Positions 47,748 through 58,235 of a stretch of 64,000 bases of DNA are shown here, piece by piece. How positions within the stretch are numbered: the stretch's first letter is position 1; every line of letters starts with the position of its first letter. The DNA is from Enoplolaimus lenunculus (Eukaryota; Nematoda; Enoplea; Enoplida; Thoracostomopsidae): the NCBI GenBank assembly GCA_030248215.1, contig JASANG010002862.1, forward strand, positions 1-64,000, given 5' to 3'. The notes below the pieces were generated by a model. The model ran no database searches and was not told the DNA's origin. It saw nothing but the letters and a program-made list of their open reading frames with translations. Made by a program: the position numbers and the translations under genes.

Positions 47748-47890
47748 GGCCCATGTATAGAACAGGACCGGAGCATTTTCCGGCGGGTCTGTAATATAGT
47801 CAGTTTGAGCTTTAGACTAACTGTTTTGTTTAGGCTTAGGCTTAGGAATGTGCTTATACTACTGTTCCGGCCCTGTTCTATACGTTGGCC
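47748..47890. mobile_element. hAT-like MITE with perfect 8-bp target duplication
   Basis: A compact 143-bp copy with ends GGCCCATGTATAGAACAGG and CCTGTTCTATACGTTGGCC. The 8-mer AAAGAACC flanks both sides exactly. It has a short TTAGGCTTAGGCTTAGG array and the reverse-oriented family tail. Confidence 0.88.
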
Positions 47891-48391
47891 AAAGAACCTC
47901 CATGAGTTGGTGCAGATTTCACGTTTTTAACCTAAACCCATGAACACACACAAAACTAATTACCTGATATACAAGAAATATTGTCTGAAATTTAAGACAA
48001 GTACAAATGGTTCTGAAATTTTGAGGCTTAGCAGCTTGAAATTTAAGACTTTGTTTCAGAAACTTTTAAGACTATTATATCTGAAATATATAATAACATA
48101 TTTAAAATATAACACTCGTTTTGTAATGTTTTCAAACATACTAGTCTTAGAAACAAAGGTTTGCCCAGGAAGCAGTGCTCTAAAATTGGGAGCTAAGCTC
48201 AATCAAATTCTCTAACTGTACTACCGATAAAGATACATCCAAGACGTAAACAAAGGTTGGGTGTCTGAGCTCAAGCCGTTTATATACATTAAAATCAGAA
48301 ACTTAATACTTGAACCTAAGACAAGTATAATTTCTCGTAGGGAAGAAATTAGTTCCTTTTAAATTTGCAATTTAATCTAAAACATTGTGTT

Positions 48392-48540
48392 AAACCATTT
48401 CGGACAATATATAGAACAGGGCCGTAACAGTAGTATGAAGACAATTCCGGTATAAATCTTCTGTTCTGTTTCCAGTGTAATCCAGTTTGGCTTTACACTC
48501 TGCTGAGCTTTTAAGCCTAAGCCTAAGCAAAAACGAGTGT
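48392..48540. mobile_element. Degraded hAT-like telomere-hexamer MITE
   Basis: TCGGACAATATATAGAACAG with CCGTAACAGTAGTATGAAG matches the family's left end. CCTAAGCCTAAGC follows near 48514. The right end is not found. Confidence 0.45.
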
Positions 48541-48554
48541 TAATATTACGCGAA

Positions 48555-48790
48555 CGCTATTGCAGTACTTGAAAATAACGGAATTTCCGTTATGTCTATA
48601 ACGGAAACGGACACAGATTTTTGCCATAAACGGAAACGGATATCCGGTTACACCCTGCTTCGGGCTCCAGGGTGCAACCGGATACCAAACACTGACGGAG
48701 CGGGATAATCTAATATCCGCCCGGAACCGGATAATCTAATATCAGGTTAGAGCCGGATAGTTAATTCGTTGTTTTATTTATTAATGTCAT
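48555..48790. repeat. Two opposed fragments of the CAGGGTGCAACCGG family
   Basis: One fragment ends ATCCGGTTACACCCTG (about 48657) and a second starts CAGGGTGCAACCGGATACC (about 48670) in the opposite sense. Both are rich in CGGAAACGG and CCGGATA words. Confidence 0.45.
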
Positions 48791-49265
48791 ATTCGTGTAT
48801 AGTTTGTATTCCGGTTTAGTAAACCATATTACTGTTTACATGGGCCCCCATTTCTGACACGAATTTCTGAGCTGTTTAAGACTTTTAATGTCTTATACCA
48901 GAAATTTTAGTGTTAAACCAATGCTTTATTTTTTCATAGCTATAAATTAACATTGGGGGGTTAAACGCAGAGATGCAACGGATTATTAATAGTTGCTTTC
49001 TGGAGGGTAAATTTCGAAACTCCTGTTCAGATAAGATTACGACTTTGCGGGTTGCAAGTATACGTACACGATGCATTTATAACTGCCATTATTGTTTAAT
49101 ATTATTCAAAAGTAAAACTTGACTAAAATATGTCTATGGATTTAGTATGAGATGATAAAAATTTAGCCAATAAATATCGTTAGCGTTTTAAGCAGTAGGT
49201 AAAATTCTGTTAGATTCTGTTTTGTGCATACCCTACCATATAAAACGAATTCTACCATATGAGTT
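48791..49265. other. Unassigned AT-rich stretch
   Basis: No gene or nameable repeat seen. Confidence 0.4.
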
Positions 49266-49470
49266 AGGGTTGCGCTATATTTTTGTTGATGTCCGGCGTC
49301 GTCCGTCACCCGTAGTCACTGGTTGCGCTATATTTTTGTTGTCGTCCGTCACCCGTTCGGCGCCGTCTGTCACTGTATATAGTATCATACGTGTGTAATT
49401 TACGTACGACAACGCACGGTGGGACGGCGCCGAACGGGTGATGGACGGCGCCTGACGGGTGACGGGCGGT
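49266..49470. repeat. GC-rich CGTACGG element, second copy
   Basis: GTCCGTCACCCG words on the left, with a tandem GGTTGCGCTATATTTTTGTT duplication, face GGACGGCGCCGAACGGGTGA words on the right. Same family as 42328-42535. Confidence 0.55.
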
Positions 49471-49479
49471 GTGCAAGAC

Positions 49480-49752
49480 GATTCCTAATGGTAATGCATA
49501 AATGACTCCAGGACCAAATAAAGTTGAGCTTGAAACTTTGAAGCATACTTAAGTTTTTAAAGTACATTTCTAAGTATAATCTTGCATTATCGCTCAAGGT
49601 TTTGCTACATGACAAATAAACGTTTAATTCAACGGATCGTTGCAATACCGGAAATATGGTAATATAGCTGTCCGCAACCGAATAACAAGGTGCTACCCTC
49701 TGTAGAGGCCAAATAAATATCTCAGTCTCCCCCCTCTCATTCGGATCACTTG
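49480..49752. mobile_element. Partial AGTGACC-type MITE
   Basis: Follows the right two thirds of the element at 764-1199 (AAATGACTCCAGGACCAAAT to CTCATTCGGATCACT). The left end is replaced by the GC-rich element at 49266-49470. Confidence 0.6.
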
Positions 49753-50052
49753 CTCCATAAATTTTGCAGTAGACATCCCTGGTACACCCCTCTTGTCCAC
49801 CTAAACCTCTACCTTGTTATTTAGCAGGCCACAGCCGGAAGTCTGCCTCGGGCTGAATCGACCTTCGGCTTCGGTAGAAGTTTCGAGGCAACATCCGACA
49901 ACTACGGATATAGAATTTTGTACTTTCATAACCGAAGTTCGACTACGGAAACTGTTGTCGACCTGCGGCTCCGATGTTTTTGAGCCTCCGGTCGCATCCG
50001 GTTATTTTGCTTTATATATACAGGTATCGTAGTAATAAAATTATTACTACCG

Positions 50053-53000
50053 ATGTTACCTATTTGTTGTCACTTTTGCTATGCTTATCGCCCTTGTGTG
50101 TTTTGTACACGATTAATTTCCACTGCGCGTAGCCTGTGTGGATCGTATGGTGCTAATTCTGATTTACCGTTGAACACAAATGATGATCAGCGGTTAAACT
50201 TGGTCAATTTTGTTAAATGGGACAAACTGGATAATATTTTATTCAAATTTCTGGACCGGTCTGTGATCTCGTATAAGCAGTTCCAGGTTCGTTTGGCTCC
50301 ATGCCTGTTTTGGTTGGCGGTACGCGTTTTTTGACGTGTTTTTCAGCGGGGTTATACGAGCTGGGGTTTTGCACGATGCAAAATATACCAGCATTGGCCC
50401 ATGTATAGAACTGGACCGGATCGTTTTCTGGCGGGGCTGTAATCGAGTCAGTTTAAGCTTTAGACGAACTTTTTTTTACTTAGGCTTAGGCTTAGGCTTA
50501 GGCTAAGTATTAGGCTTATCCTTACGCTTAGGCTTAGGCTTAGACTAAGTTAGGCTTAGGTTTAGAAATTTGCTTATACAACTGGTTCGGCGCTGTTCTA
50601 TACATGGGCCCCAGCGCTGGTTACGTTTTTGTAGGCCCGCAACTGTGGTTGCTATAACGTCTTCGGTAAAAAGTTTCGCTTATTTCGATCGACCGAAAAT
50701 AGTATTTAAAATGCATTAATAGAAGTTTGTGTTACAAAAATTTTGTTTGGTTACACTGGAAATCTTCTTGCCTTACCTTCTAGGAATTCCTGGCTATTTG
50801 GCGTCGTTTTTGCCTAACCTCAATATTTGGCAACGGTTGCCGTCACATTTCATAACCGCAAAGTGTCAAAAACCCATTTATTTTCATGACCATTCGATAA
50901 ATGAGAGCCGTAACGGTGCATAAGCGTATACCTGAGCCTAAGCCTAAACTATATTGAAAACGTAGGTATTTTCATCGCCAATATGGTATAGATAATGGCC
51001 GTAACAGTGTATAAGCATATTCCTGCGTCTAAGCTTGAGCCAAAACCTAAATAAATGTATTGTTTAAGACTAAGTCTAAACGCAAAAAAATGGTCTAAAG
51101 TTTAAGTTAATTTCTGCGGAAAAATAGCCCCACCCTCATCGATACATGGGACATTTCGTTTAAACAATCACTGGCATATGTTTTATGCCAGCTGTATATA
51201 TTTGAAGAAGGATCATCGTTTATAGAAGTGTGCCCCCATTAATATCCGGGGCAGGCGTCAGGGTTAAAAACGTAACGCGCGTTGGGTAAAGTTCTTTCGT
51301 ACACAGAATATATTCAGTTGCATACTCTTGTCTGAAACAGTCATCACCTATACTCTTGATGGAAGACCAGTAGCGGATCCATAAATTGTTGACGGACATG
51401 TCGCCAAATGCAATTTGAGCACTAAATTTTAGCACAGAATTTGTGTTGTCATCTCTGTTCAGGGGCCTAGACCAAGATGGTCTGTTTGGATCCACCAAAA
51501 TAGTGAAATCTGTAAATTTGTCTATTATTTTTTAGTCACAAATCAGCGCTCTATCGTTATGGCTTCGCAATGACTTGGACGTCCGTCCCGGAGACAGAAT
51601 TGCAGCGCAAGCTCCGAAGTCGCCGTCGTTGCTGGCGTTTTATTTGGCTACATTGGCTGCTGGAGCAAGCTATACCCCTTTAAACACCGATTATAAACGA
51701 GACGAAATCCATTTTTTTATTAGCGATCTTGAGCCGAAAGTTTTTGTTTGTGATCAACTCAAAGGATTCATTGATAAGAGCTCAACGAAAGTTTTGGACG
51801 GTCAGATGGTCGAATCCATTGCTAAGCAAGGGCTTCGGTTAGTTTATGGCGGACCTATAGCCAGAGATGTGCTAAAGAGGGCGCAGCCCCCAAGAAGAAA
51901 TTTGTACTCTTTGTATAAGTTTTAGCCCCGCTTGTAAGCTTGCTATTTTCATTTCACGCCACTTCTAATATTGATTTGAAATTAGGTTGAGATGGCTGCG
52001 ATCCTTGTTTTCGCTGGGACGGGATCGGTCAAAGATCATGGATTGGGCCTTTGGTTCTGTATCAAGAAGGAAAAAGAAGATAATCTGCTATGTTTGGTGA
52101 GACAGTTGCCGCGATTTCCACCACTGTGAATTTGAAAGTGACAAGTTTTACAAAGGAAGAGACAACTGCGACACCGAGTTTAAATTTTGGAATATTTTTT
52201 GAAATTTCAGACATTTGAACTGTGCGTTTCTGTGTTTTAGAACATCGCCAAAGGAATTAGAAGTGTTGTCGAATCCGACTAAATTAGCACAAATTATCTA
52301 CACGTCGGGTACAACTGGAAGACCCAAAGGCGCAATGGTGTCACATCGCAATTTGATTTGGAACGCTCAACAATTATGCAAGGTTAGACGACTCATAGAC
52401 AGACGGACGCCAGGAGGGGGGGGGGGCTCAGCTCCCCCTGGAACAATTTTGGACGAGTAGGAAAGTTTCAAACTTTGCGTGTAAATCATCGCAAACCCGG
52501 GTATGCCTGTCGTAGAAATTTTTCCAGCCCCTTCAAGAAAGGTGAGCTGGCTACGGGTTTAAAGGTTGATCTAACTTTGAGTTGTTTTAAAATGTTTTCT
52601 AATTTTTTAGCCATTTTGGTTTTAAGATTAATTGATGAAAAAATAATAGGGGACTTTCGAGAATGGTGGGTAGAAGGTTGCGTTCCCCCCAATTGAAAAT
52701 GTTTGTCGTTAAATGCATTGCGTTGTTGAATAAATCTCGTTTAACAAACGGTCAGATGTATTTCAAGAGCTAATATTTTAGTCGTTTTTTGGTCCCAGTA
52801 TAGTGTGAGGTTTTAACTGCCCACAGTAAAGCCCTATTCACACATGCAAGTTTTTGTTGCGAGAACTTGCAGCTGCAATTTGCACTTGCAAGTTTAGTGT
52901 CCAAAATTTCCGTTCGAAAAACATTCAACTGCAAATAATTGATTAAAAATCACAGCTAAGAATTTAGTTCACATGTATGGACGTTTGAATGTTAGCTGTT

Positions 53001-56000
53001 TTAAAGAGCAAGCTATTACCGTACGGTATTGAACGCTTAATATTATATTCGGTGTCAAAATTGTAAAATTTCAAAACACAAAAAGTATCCTTGTCGATCG
53101 GAAAACTTTGGATCCGCCATTAATTAATAAAAAAATTGTACATTTAGGAATGGGAAATAGCAGAAAATGACGTTTTGATTCATGCGTTACCGATTTATCA
53201 TCTGCATGGTTTGTCCGTTGCATTCAACCCAATTGTACTCACTGGAGGTAAGTAACGCCGTTGAACGACCAATACAACTGCGCTGTTAAAGCATATACAA
53301 AGAGGGTACATGCACTGGTAAAAAAATGGTGAGTCAAATTGACTCTGTCCGTAATAGGTTTTTCCTAATTACACAAACTGAGTCAAATTCGACTCAGTCA
53401 GACTCAAATTCGACTCAGTGTCGAATTTTGACTCAGTTTGTGTAGTCCGAAAAAACCTATTTCGGAGAGAGTCAGTTTGACTCACCATTTTTTTACAGCG
53501 TGTGTTTCCGATATTTTTTGAGATAAAATGCATTTAACTGGAACTAATTTTCCGGATCCAAGATGTCGTAAAGTATTTTCTCGAGGGGCACCCGCAAAAA
53601 ACTAGTCAGCGGGGTTATACCGATCCGAAATGAAATTATCATTGTAGTAAATTACAAATTTGAGGCATAGTGATGTAGCTTTGTAACAGATATTGAATAA
53701 TTGAACTGTGGCAAAATTGATGCGGTCGTGTGCAGTTTTAATTTGATTTTCATTGCAATTGATAGGCGGATCCCTAGATTTTCATTGATTTCATATTTAG
53801 TGATTGCGAACTAACCCCTTGTATTTAGTAAACTTTGTATAATTTCATCAAATTGACGCGTTAGCGGATCCAGAGGGGCGCAGAGGGACGTACGCCACCC
53901 CTCTCTGTCGGAAGTTTTTGTGTGATAAAATGTTAGTCTCTCCCTACCTTAACAACCCTCATTGCTCATCAGAGAATTCTTTGTAAGAAAATGGTAAAGT
54001 CGTTACCGTACAATTTTTTCGCTCAGAAAGATGGGCCAATGTAAAACAACATGGTCGGAACCGTATTATAAGCATATTCCTAAGCCTAAGCCTAAGCCTA
54101 AGCCAAGCAAAAAAATAAGTCTAAAGCTTGTGCTTACTCTACTCTAGTACCACAGGAGAACTCTCCGCCCCTGATTTTTACATGGGCCGAAAAATGCACA
54201 ATTTATAGCATACAGTAAAAATTGTGTTTCATAAACTTTGCCAGTCCGTTCCGCGTCTGAAATTTCGAGATCTGCTGCTGGAATTGAGATATGCTTGCTA
54301 GTATTTCTATTATTTCCCTTTGCCGGATATTTGTTTACGAAGACCATCAAAACTAAACCAATCGGCTATTGTTTCGGTCTCAAAATGTAAATGCTTGAGA
54401 GGTTTAGATATTAAGTAACAAAAATCTTTGTATTGTAAGATTTTATTAAGTTTTAAACTATAAAGATTCAGTTTAAATCGTTGTTATCTTTTTGTTTCAG
54501 CCAGTATGATATTTTTGCCGAAATTCGATAGTGGTTCAGTTGAAACTGCTCTTGGTGAAGAGTATGATTCTACCGTTATGATGGGTGTTCCAACGTTTTA
54601 CACACGTCTTCTGCGGTCACCGGAATTCTGTCGACGGATATTGTCGCCGCGGTTCCGATTGTTCATAAGCGGAAGTGCACCGTTGTTACCTGCGACTTGG
54701 TATGAGTTTAAAGTAAGCGCAGAAACAAACATACTATAGAAAATCGTTTTGGACGCGCAACGGATGCTGGTTATAATTGCAATCCAAAAATTGTTGGAAG
54801 ATGCGGCAAAATAAAGTTTTCTTTAAGGCATTTTTATAAACCGTTCGGCCATTTTATCGTGCAGGGGGGTGGGGCTGGCGGAGATGTTTGTAGGAGCGAT
54901 GCCCCCCACATTTGACCTTCGTTAATTTCAGCTTGGACTCTGAGTTGTATACTACTGTTACAACCTTGGTCATTGACCAATTTTAGGAACGAACTGGTTT
55001 TGAGATTTTGGAACGTTACGGGTCGACAGAAGCTCAAATGGTACTCACCCAAAGGTTAAACGAACCGAGATCTCCTGGAAATGTGGGGCGACCCTTCGAT
55101 GGCATTGATGCAAGAATTAATCCTGATGATAATATGCTCGAATTCAAAAGCCCAGGGCTTTGCTTGTAAGCTTTCTCCTTTTTTAAAGAACTAATAGTTG
55201 CCAGCAAGTGTTGTTTGCTGTTAGGTTGAGGCTTGGCTGCGAGTCACATCCTGGGCACCAGAACACGTTTATTGCCCATATTGTCAAATTTGAGCAGTCC
55301 CAATTATCCACAACGTAGATAACTTAAGTAGCATATTTCTCGTTATTTGGTTTTAGCTGTTTTTACACTGCAAAAAATGGTGAGTCAAATTGACTCTTTC
55401 CGAAATAGGCGTTTCCTGACTACACAAAATGAGTCAAAATTCGACTCCGCACAAGTCAAATTCGATTAACTGAATCGCTCCATTAGTCGAATTTGACTCA
55501 GTTTGTGTAGTCAGGATAAGCCTATTTCGGAGAGAGTCAATTTGACTCACCATTTTTTACAGTGTATGCTGTTTGGCCGATTCATAATTCGTTAGCTAAC
55601 TTGCTTTAAATTTATCATTAAACGATTGTTGCTACGCATAGATCAGAATTCATTTTCGTTAATATTAAAATTGACATTTTTGTGTTGATTTTGATTTAAA
55701 ACGGACTGTTCAATGTTATACACTGCAAAAAATGGTGAGTCAAATTGACTCTCTTTGAATTAGGCTTTTCGGGACTACACAAACTGAGTCAAATTTGACT
55801 CCGTCAGAGTCGAATTCCACTCGCTGACTGCCACGTTTGCCTTTGCTGGAGTCGAATTTGACTCAGTTTGTGTAGCCTCGAAAAGCCTATTTCGGAAAGA
55901 GTCAATTTGACTCATGATTTACTTGCAGTGTAGCATCGCGGCTATTGCTCGCAAACAGTGTTCGCAAAAGTTATACCCGTTTGATATGAAATCCTGGTTT

Positions 56001-57944
56001 CCGTCCACCCGCCTATAGGAAGAAAGTGTTTTTTCATTCAACACTGTAAAAAATGGGGAGTCAAATTGAGTCTCTCGGAAATAGGTTTTTTCTGATTACA
56101 CAAACTGAGTCAAAATTCGACTCTGCCAGAGTCAAATTCGATTCATTAAATCGCTCAATGAGTCGAGTTTGACTCTGGCGGAGTCAAATTTGACTCAGTT
56201 TGCGTAGTCAGGAAAAGCTTATTTCCGAGAGAGTCAATTTGACTCCCCATTTTATACAGTGTACTGGTTTATTGTCGGTATGTTTTTCAGAGGCTATTGG
56301 CGTTTACCTGAAAAAACTGCCGAAGCGTTCACTGACGATGGCTACTTTAAGTCCGGTGATATTGCGACACACGATCCGGATACAGGGAATTATTCGATTG
56401 TTGGCCGGCACTCGGATATGATTATTTCAGGTATTTAACGCGTGTTGAACTTTGCGCAATATGATCTGGTGGCTTTTGTACCTATACGCTTTTACCCATA
56501 ATTAATACGCTTAGGCGTAGACTTTGAATCCATAAGCTTCGCAAATGGCTTGTCCATTCCTATACCTAAGGATTTGGTGAAGCCGTTGATTAAGCCTAAC
56601 CGTAAGCCTTTGGCGAAGCCTTTGGTTAAGCCTAACCGTAAGCCTTTGGCGAAGCCTTTGGTTAAGCCTAACCGTAAGCCTTTGGCGAAGCCTTTTGTTA
56701 AGCCTAACCGTTACACTGCAAAAATGGTGAGTCAAATTGACTCCCTCCGAAATAGGCTCTACGGGACTACACAAACTGAGTCAAAATGCGACTCCACCAG
56801 AGTCAAACGTGCGATTTAGCGAGTCAAATTTGATTCTATTGGAGTCGAATTTGGCTCAGTTTGTGTAGTCCCGTAGAGCCTATTTCGGAGAGAGTCAATT
56901 TGACTCACCATTTTTTGCAGTGTAGCGTTTGGTGACGCCTTTGATTAAGCCTCACCGTACCGCTAAGGCTAAAACTAAGCCTTAACCTCAAATGTCAGGG
57001 TGTATGTGTAAAAGAACCCGATAGATTGGCTAAACAGTAATAGTTTAAGTAAAACGCATCAGTTGGTAACACACTGCAAACAATGGTGAGTCAAATTGAC
57101 TCTCTCCGACATAGGCTTTTCCTGACTACACAAACTGAGTCAAAATTCGACTCGGTTAAATTTTGAAACAGTGATTTAAAGTTATTAAAATTGAACAGTT
57201 TTCAAATCTTTGTTGAAGTTCACCAGATCAAATCGAAATTCCACACAGGAGCCGTGTCAAAGTCTAAACCAAAAACTATGCCAGATTTTAGAACTAATTA
57301 TCCTTTAGTTGATGAAAAGGCAGACGACCTATCGTTTAACTGGTGGCAGGTTCTGTTACAAAGCCACGAATTCCGTCATTAAAATTTGTGTTAAACTCCC
57401 GGCTAAATCTCGTGTTGGTTCTTGTACACTCCAGGCCCCGCAGACACTTAGGCTTAGGCTTAGGTTTCGGAGAAAGCTTACGTTAGCCTAATCCTAACCC
57501 GAACCTTTTGCCTAAACCTATAAGCTTGAGCTTAACCCTTAACCCTTTTGCCTAAGCCTATAAGCTTGAGCTTAAGCCTTAACCTCGAAGGTGGCGTTTA
57601 GAGAAGTGTTCAAGAGAGCTAGCGTTTCAGGTGGCCTCAATATTTATCCGAAAGAAATTGAACTGAAAATTGATTCGTTGAAAGGTGTTGTGGAGTGTGC
57701 TGTGTTCGGAGTACCGCATCCGGATTTCGGAGAAATTCCAGTCGCGTGCGTAGTAATGGAACAAACCCCGATGACTTGTGATAGCAATGATATTTCGAGT
57801 CAAATTAAATCGAAGTTACTTAATGACTTAGCTAGTTTCAAAATTCCAAAACGATCGTTTGAGATTGATGCGTTGCCAAGAAATGCGATGGGTAAAGTTG
57901 AAAAGAAAATTTTGAGGGCGGAGTACGCGAATTTATTTAAATGA
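50053..57944 (+). CDS. ACSF3: Malonyl-CoA synthetase, MatB/ACSF3-type, likely mitochondrial (8 exons)
   Basis: Exons 50053-50286, 51536-51837, 52241-52382, 53148-53247, 54501-54712, 54987-55165, 56291-56430 and 57631-57944. All phases agree, giving 540 residues. It is an ANL-superfamily enzyme expected to join malonate to CoA using ATP. Residues 1 to about 35 (YRPCVFCTRLISTARSLCG) look like a mitochondrial presequence. Motifs in order: the adenylate loop YTSGTTGRPKGAM (199-211), HALPIYHLHG, MIFLPKF, MGVPTFYTRL (its Arg is thought to contact malonate), FISGSAPLL, LERYGSTE, GDIA, GRHSDMIISGG, GGLNIYPKEIE, and the C-terminal PRNAMGKVEKK with the catalytic Lys. Several of these words match rhizobial-type MatB more closely than human ACSF3, from memory. 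An alternative in-frame acceptor for exon 3 at 52211 would add ten residues. The introns are loaded with MITEs. Confidence 0.9.
50396..50610. mobile_element. hAT-like MITE with TTAGGC arrays, intron 1 of the synthetase gene
   Basis: Ends GGCCCATGTATAGAACTGG and CTGTTCTATACATGGGCC. Flanks CCAGCATT and CCAGCGCT agree at six of eight positions. It has two TTAGGCTTAGGCTTAGGC arrays separated by a CTTATCCTTACGC variant. Confidence 0.8.
50900..51150. mobile_element. Degraded telomere-hexamer MITE fragments
   Basis: AGCCGTAACGGTGCATAAGC (near 50910) and GGCCGTAACAGTGTATAAGC (near 50997) are two left-end interiors of the hAT-like family. They are followed by CCTAAGCC words, the AAACGCAAAAAAATGGTC tail and a final ATCGATACATGGGAC. 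Confidence 0.5.
51225..51375. mobile_element. Partial AACAAGAGT-type MITE
   Basis: The right part matches the nested element at 22015-22361: AACGCGCGTTGGGTAAAG, then TTCAGTTGCATACTCTTGT and a CTATACTCTTGATGG tail. Confidence 0.5.
52831..52980. mobile_element. Partial CACACGTGCAA-type MITE
   Basis: GCCCTATTCACACATGCAAG followed by alternating GCAAATTGC/TTGCAGCTGC words, as in 45105-45377. The right end is uncertain. It lies in intron 3 of the synthetase gene. Confidence 0.5.
53313..53502. mobile_element. CACTGC-type MITE, intron 4 of the synthetase gene
   Basis: Starts CACTGGTAAAAAAATGGTGAG and ends CTCACCATTTTTTTACAGCG. The halves are near-complementary, so transcripts could fold into a long hairpin. 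Confidence 0.75.
54034..54188. mobile_element. hAT-like MITE with CCTAAG array, intron 4 of the synthetase gene
   Basis: Ends GGCCAATGTAAAACAAC and TTTTACATGGGCC. Flanks GAAAGATG and GAAAAATG agree at seven of eight positions. Contains four CCTAAG hexamers in a row and the ATAAGTCTAAAGCTTG tail. Confidence 0.8.
55366..55564. mobile_element. CACTGC-type MITE, intron 6 of the synthetase gene
   Basis: CACTGCAAAAAATGGTGAG to CTCACCATTTTTTACAGTG, flanked by TA on both sides (a Tc1/mariner-like signature). Full-length 199-bp copy. Confidence 0.85.
55721..55930. mobile_element. CACTGC-type MITE, second copy in intron 6
   Basis: CACTGCAAAAAATGGTGAG at the left and CATGATTTACTTGCAGTG at the right, flanked by TA. 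Separated by about 155 bp from the previous copy. Confidence 0.82.
56042..56261. mobile_element. CACTGC-type MITE, third copy in intron 6
   Basis: Starts CACTGTAAAAAATGGGGAG and ends CTCCCCATTTTATACAGTG. The matching change (GGGGAG/CTCCCC instead of GGTGAG/CTCACC) is present in both ends, so this copy derives from a distinct subfamily. Confidence 0.82.
56590..56710. repeat. 36-bp higher-order repeat built from telomere-like hexamers
   Basis: About three and a half copies of a 36-bp unit made of six hexamers (AAGCCT AACCGT AAGCCT TTGGCG AAGCCT TTGGTT). Copies are nearly identical, so the array expanded recently. The long frames on both strands here only reflect a period divisible by three. 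Confidence 0.85.
56714..56922. mobile_element. CACTGC-type MITE inserted in the hexamer array
   Basis: CACTGCAAAAATGGTGAG to CTCACCATTTTTTGCAGTG with TA on both sides. The hexamer array (CCTAACCGT left, AAGCCTCACCGT right) continues on either side. Confidence 0.85.
57072..57153. mobile_element. Left half of a CACTGC-type MITE, intron 7
   Basis: CACTGCAAACAATGGTGAG through ACACAAACTGAGTCAAAATTC, then the similarity stops. A truncated copy. Confidence 0.7.
57425..57590. repeat. Telomere-like hexamer tract just before the last synthetase exon
   Basis: CTTAGGCTTAGGCTTAGG near 57447, then a block of about 48 bp (CTTTTGCCTAAGCCTATAAG, CTTGAGCTTAA) present twice. It ends about 40 bp upstream of the exon 8 acceptor, so it borders the splice site without touching it. 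Confidence 0.65.
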
Positions 57945-58024
57945 TTTGGTGATTTTGTGGCAGTAAAATTGGTTTTTACTAGCGTTTTTAGGCAAATATA
58001 TAACGATTGTTGAAAGTGATACAA

Positions 58025-58030
58025 AATAAA
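58025..58030 (+). terminator. Poly(A) signal AATAAA, malonyl-CoA synthetase
   Basis: AATAAA 80 bp after the stop codon, followed by a T-rich run. Confidence 0.7.
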
Positions 58031-58157
58031 GCATTTTTTATTTTATATTTTAACATTCGTTCTTCGTTTGCGGTATTTTCGCTATTCTTTTCCCCCTGAG
58101 CAGCATTCTCAGTATGTATTTATCGCTTTTGGGTAGTCAGTAATAACAAGACCGTAT

Positions 58158-58235
58158 ACAGAGTCCTCTTATACAAGAGTGTGCAACTTGGCACATTATG
58201 TGAACAAAAGAATGTAACCAGCACACGTTGCGTTT
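58158..58235. mobile_element. Fragment of AACAAGAGT-type MITE
   Basis: TACAAGAGTGTGCAACTTGG, then AAAGAATGTAACCAGCACAC and GTTGCGTTTT, following the left third of 22015-22361. Confidence 0.5.

Noticed and set aside
50729-50923. 64-residue plus-strand open frame in synthetase intron 1
   Set aside because: No motif, and it is not phase-compatible with exons 1 and 2, which already join in phase 0.
56511-56819. Repetitive KPNRKPLAKPLV and RLNQRLRQ open frames on both strands
   Set aside because: Produced by the 36-bp hexamer array, whose period is divisible by three. It lies within a synthetase intron.
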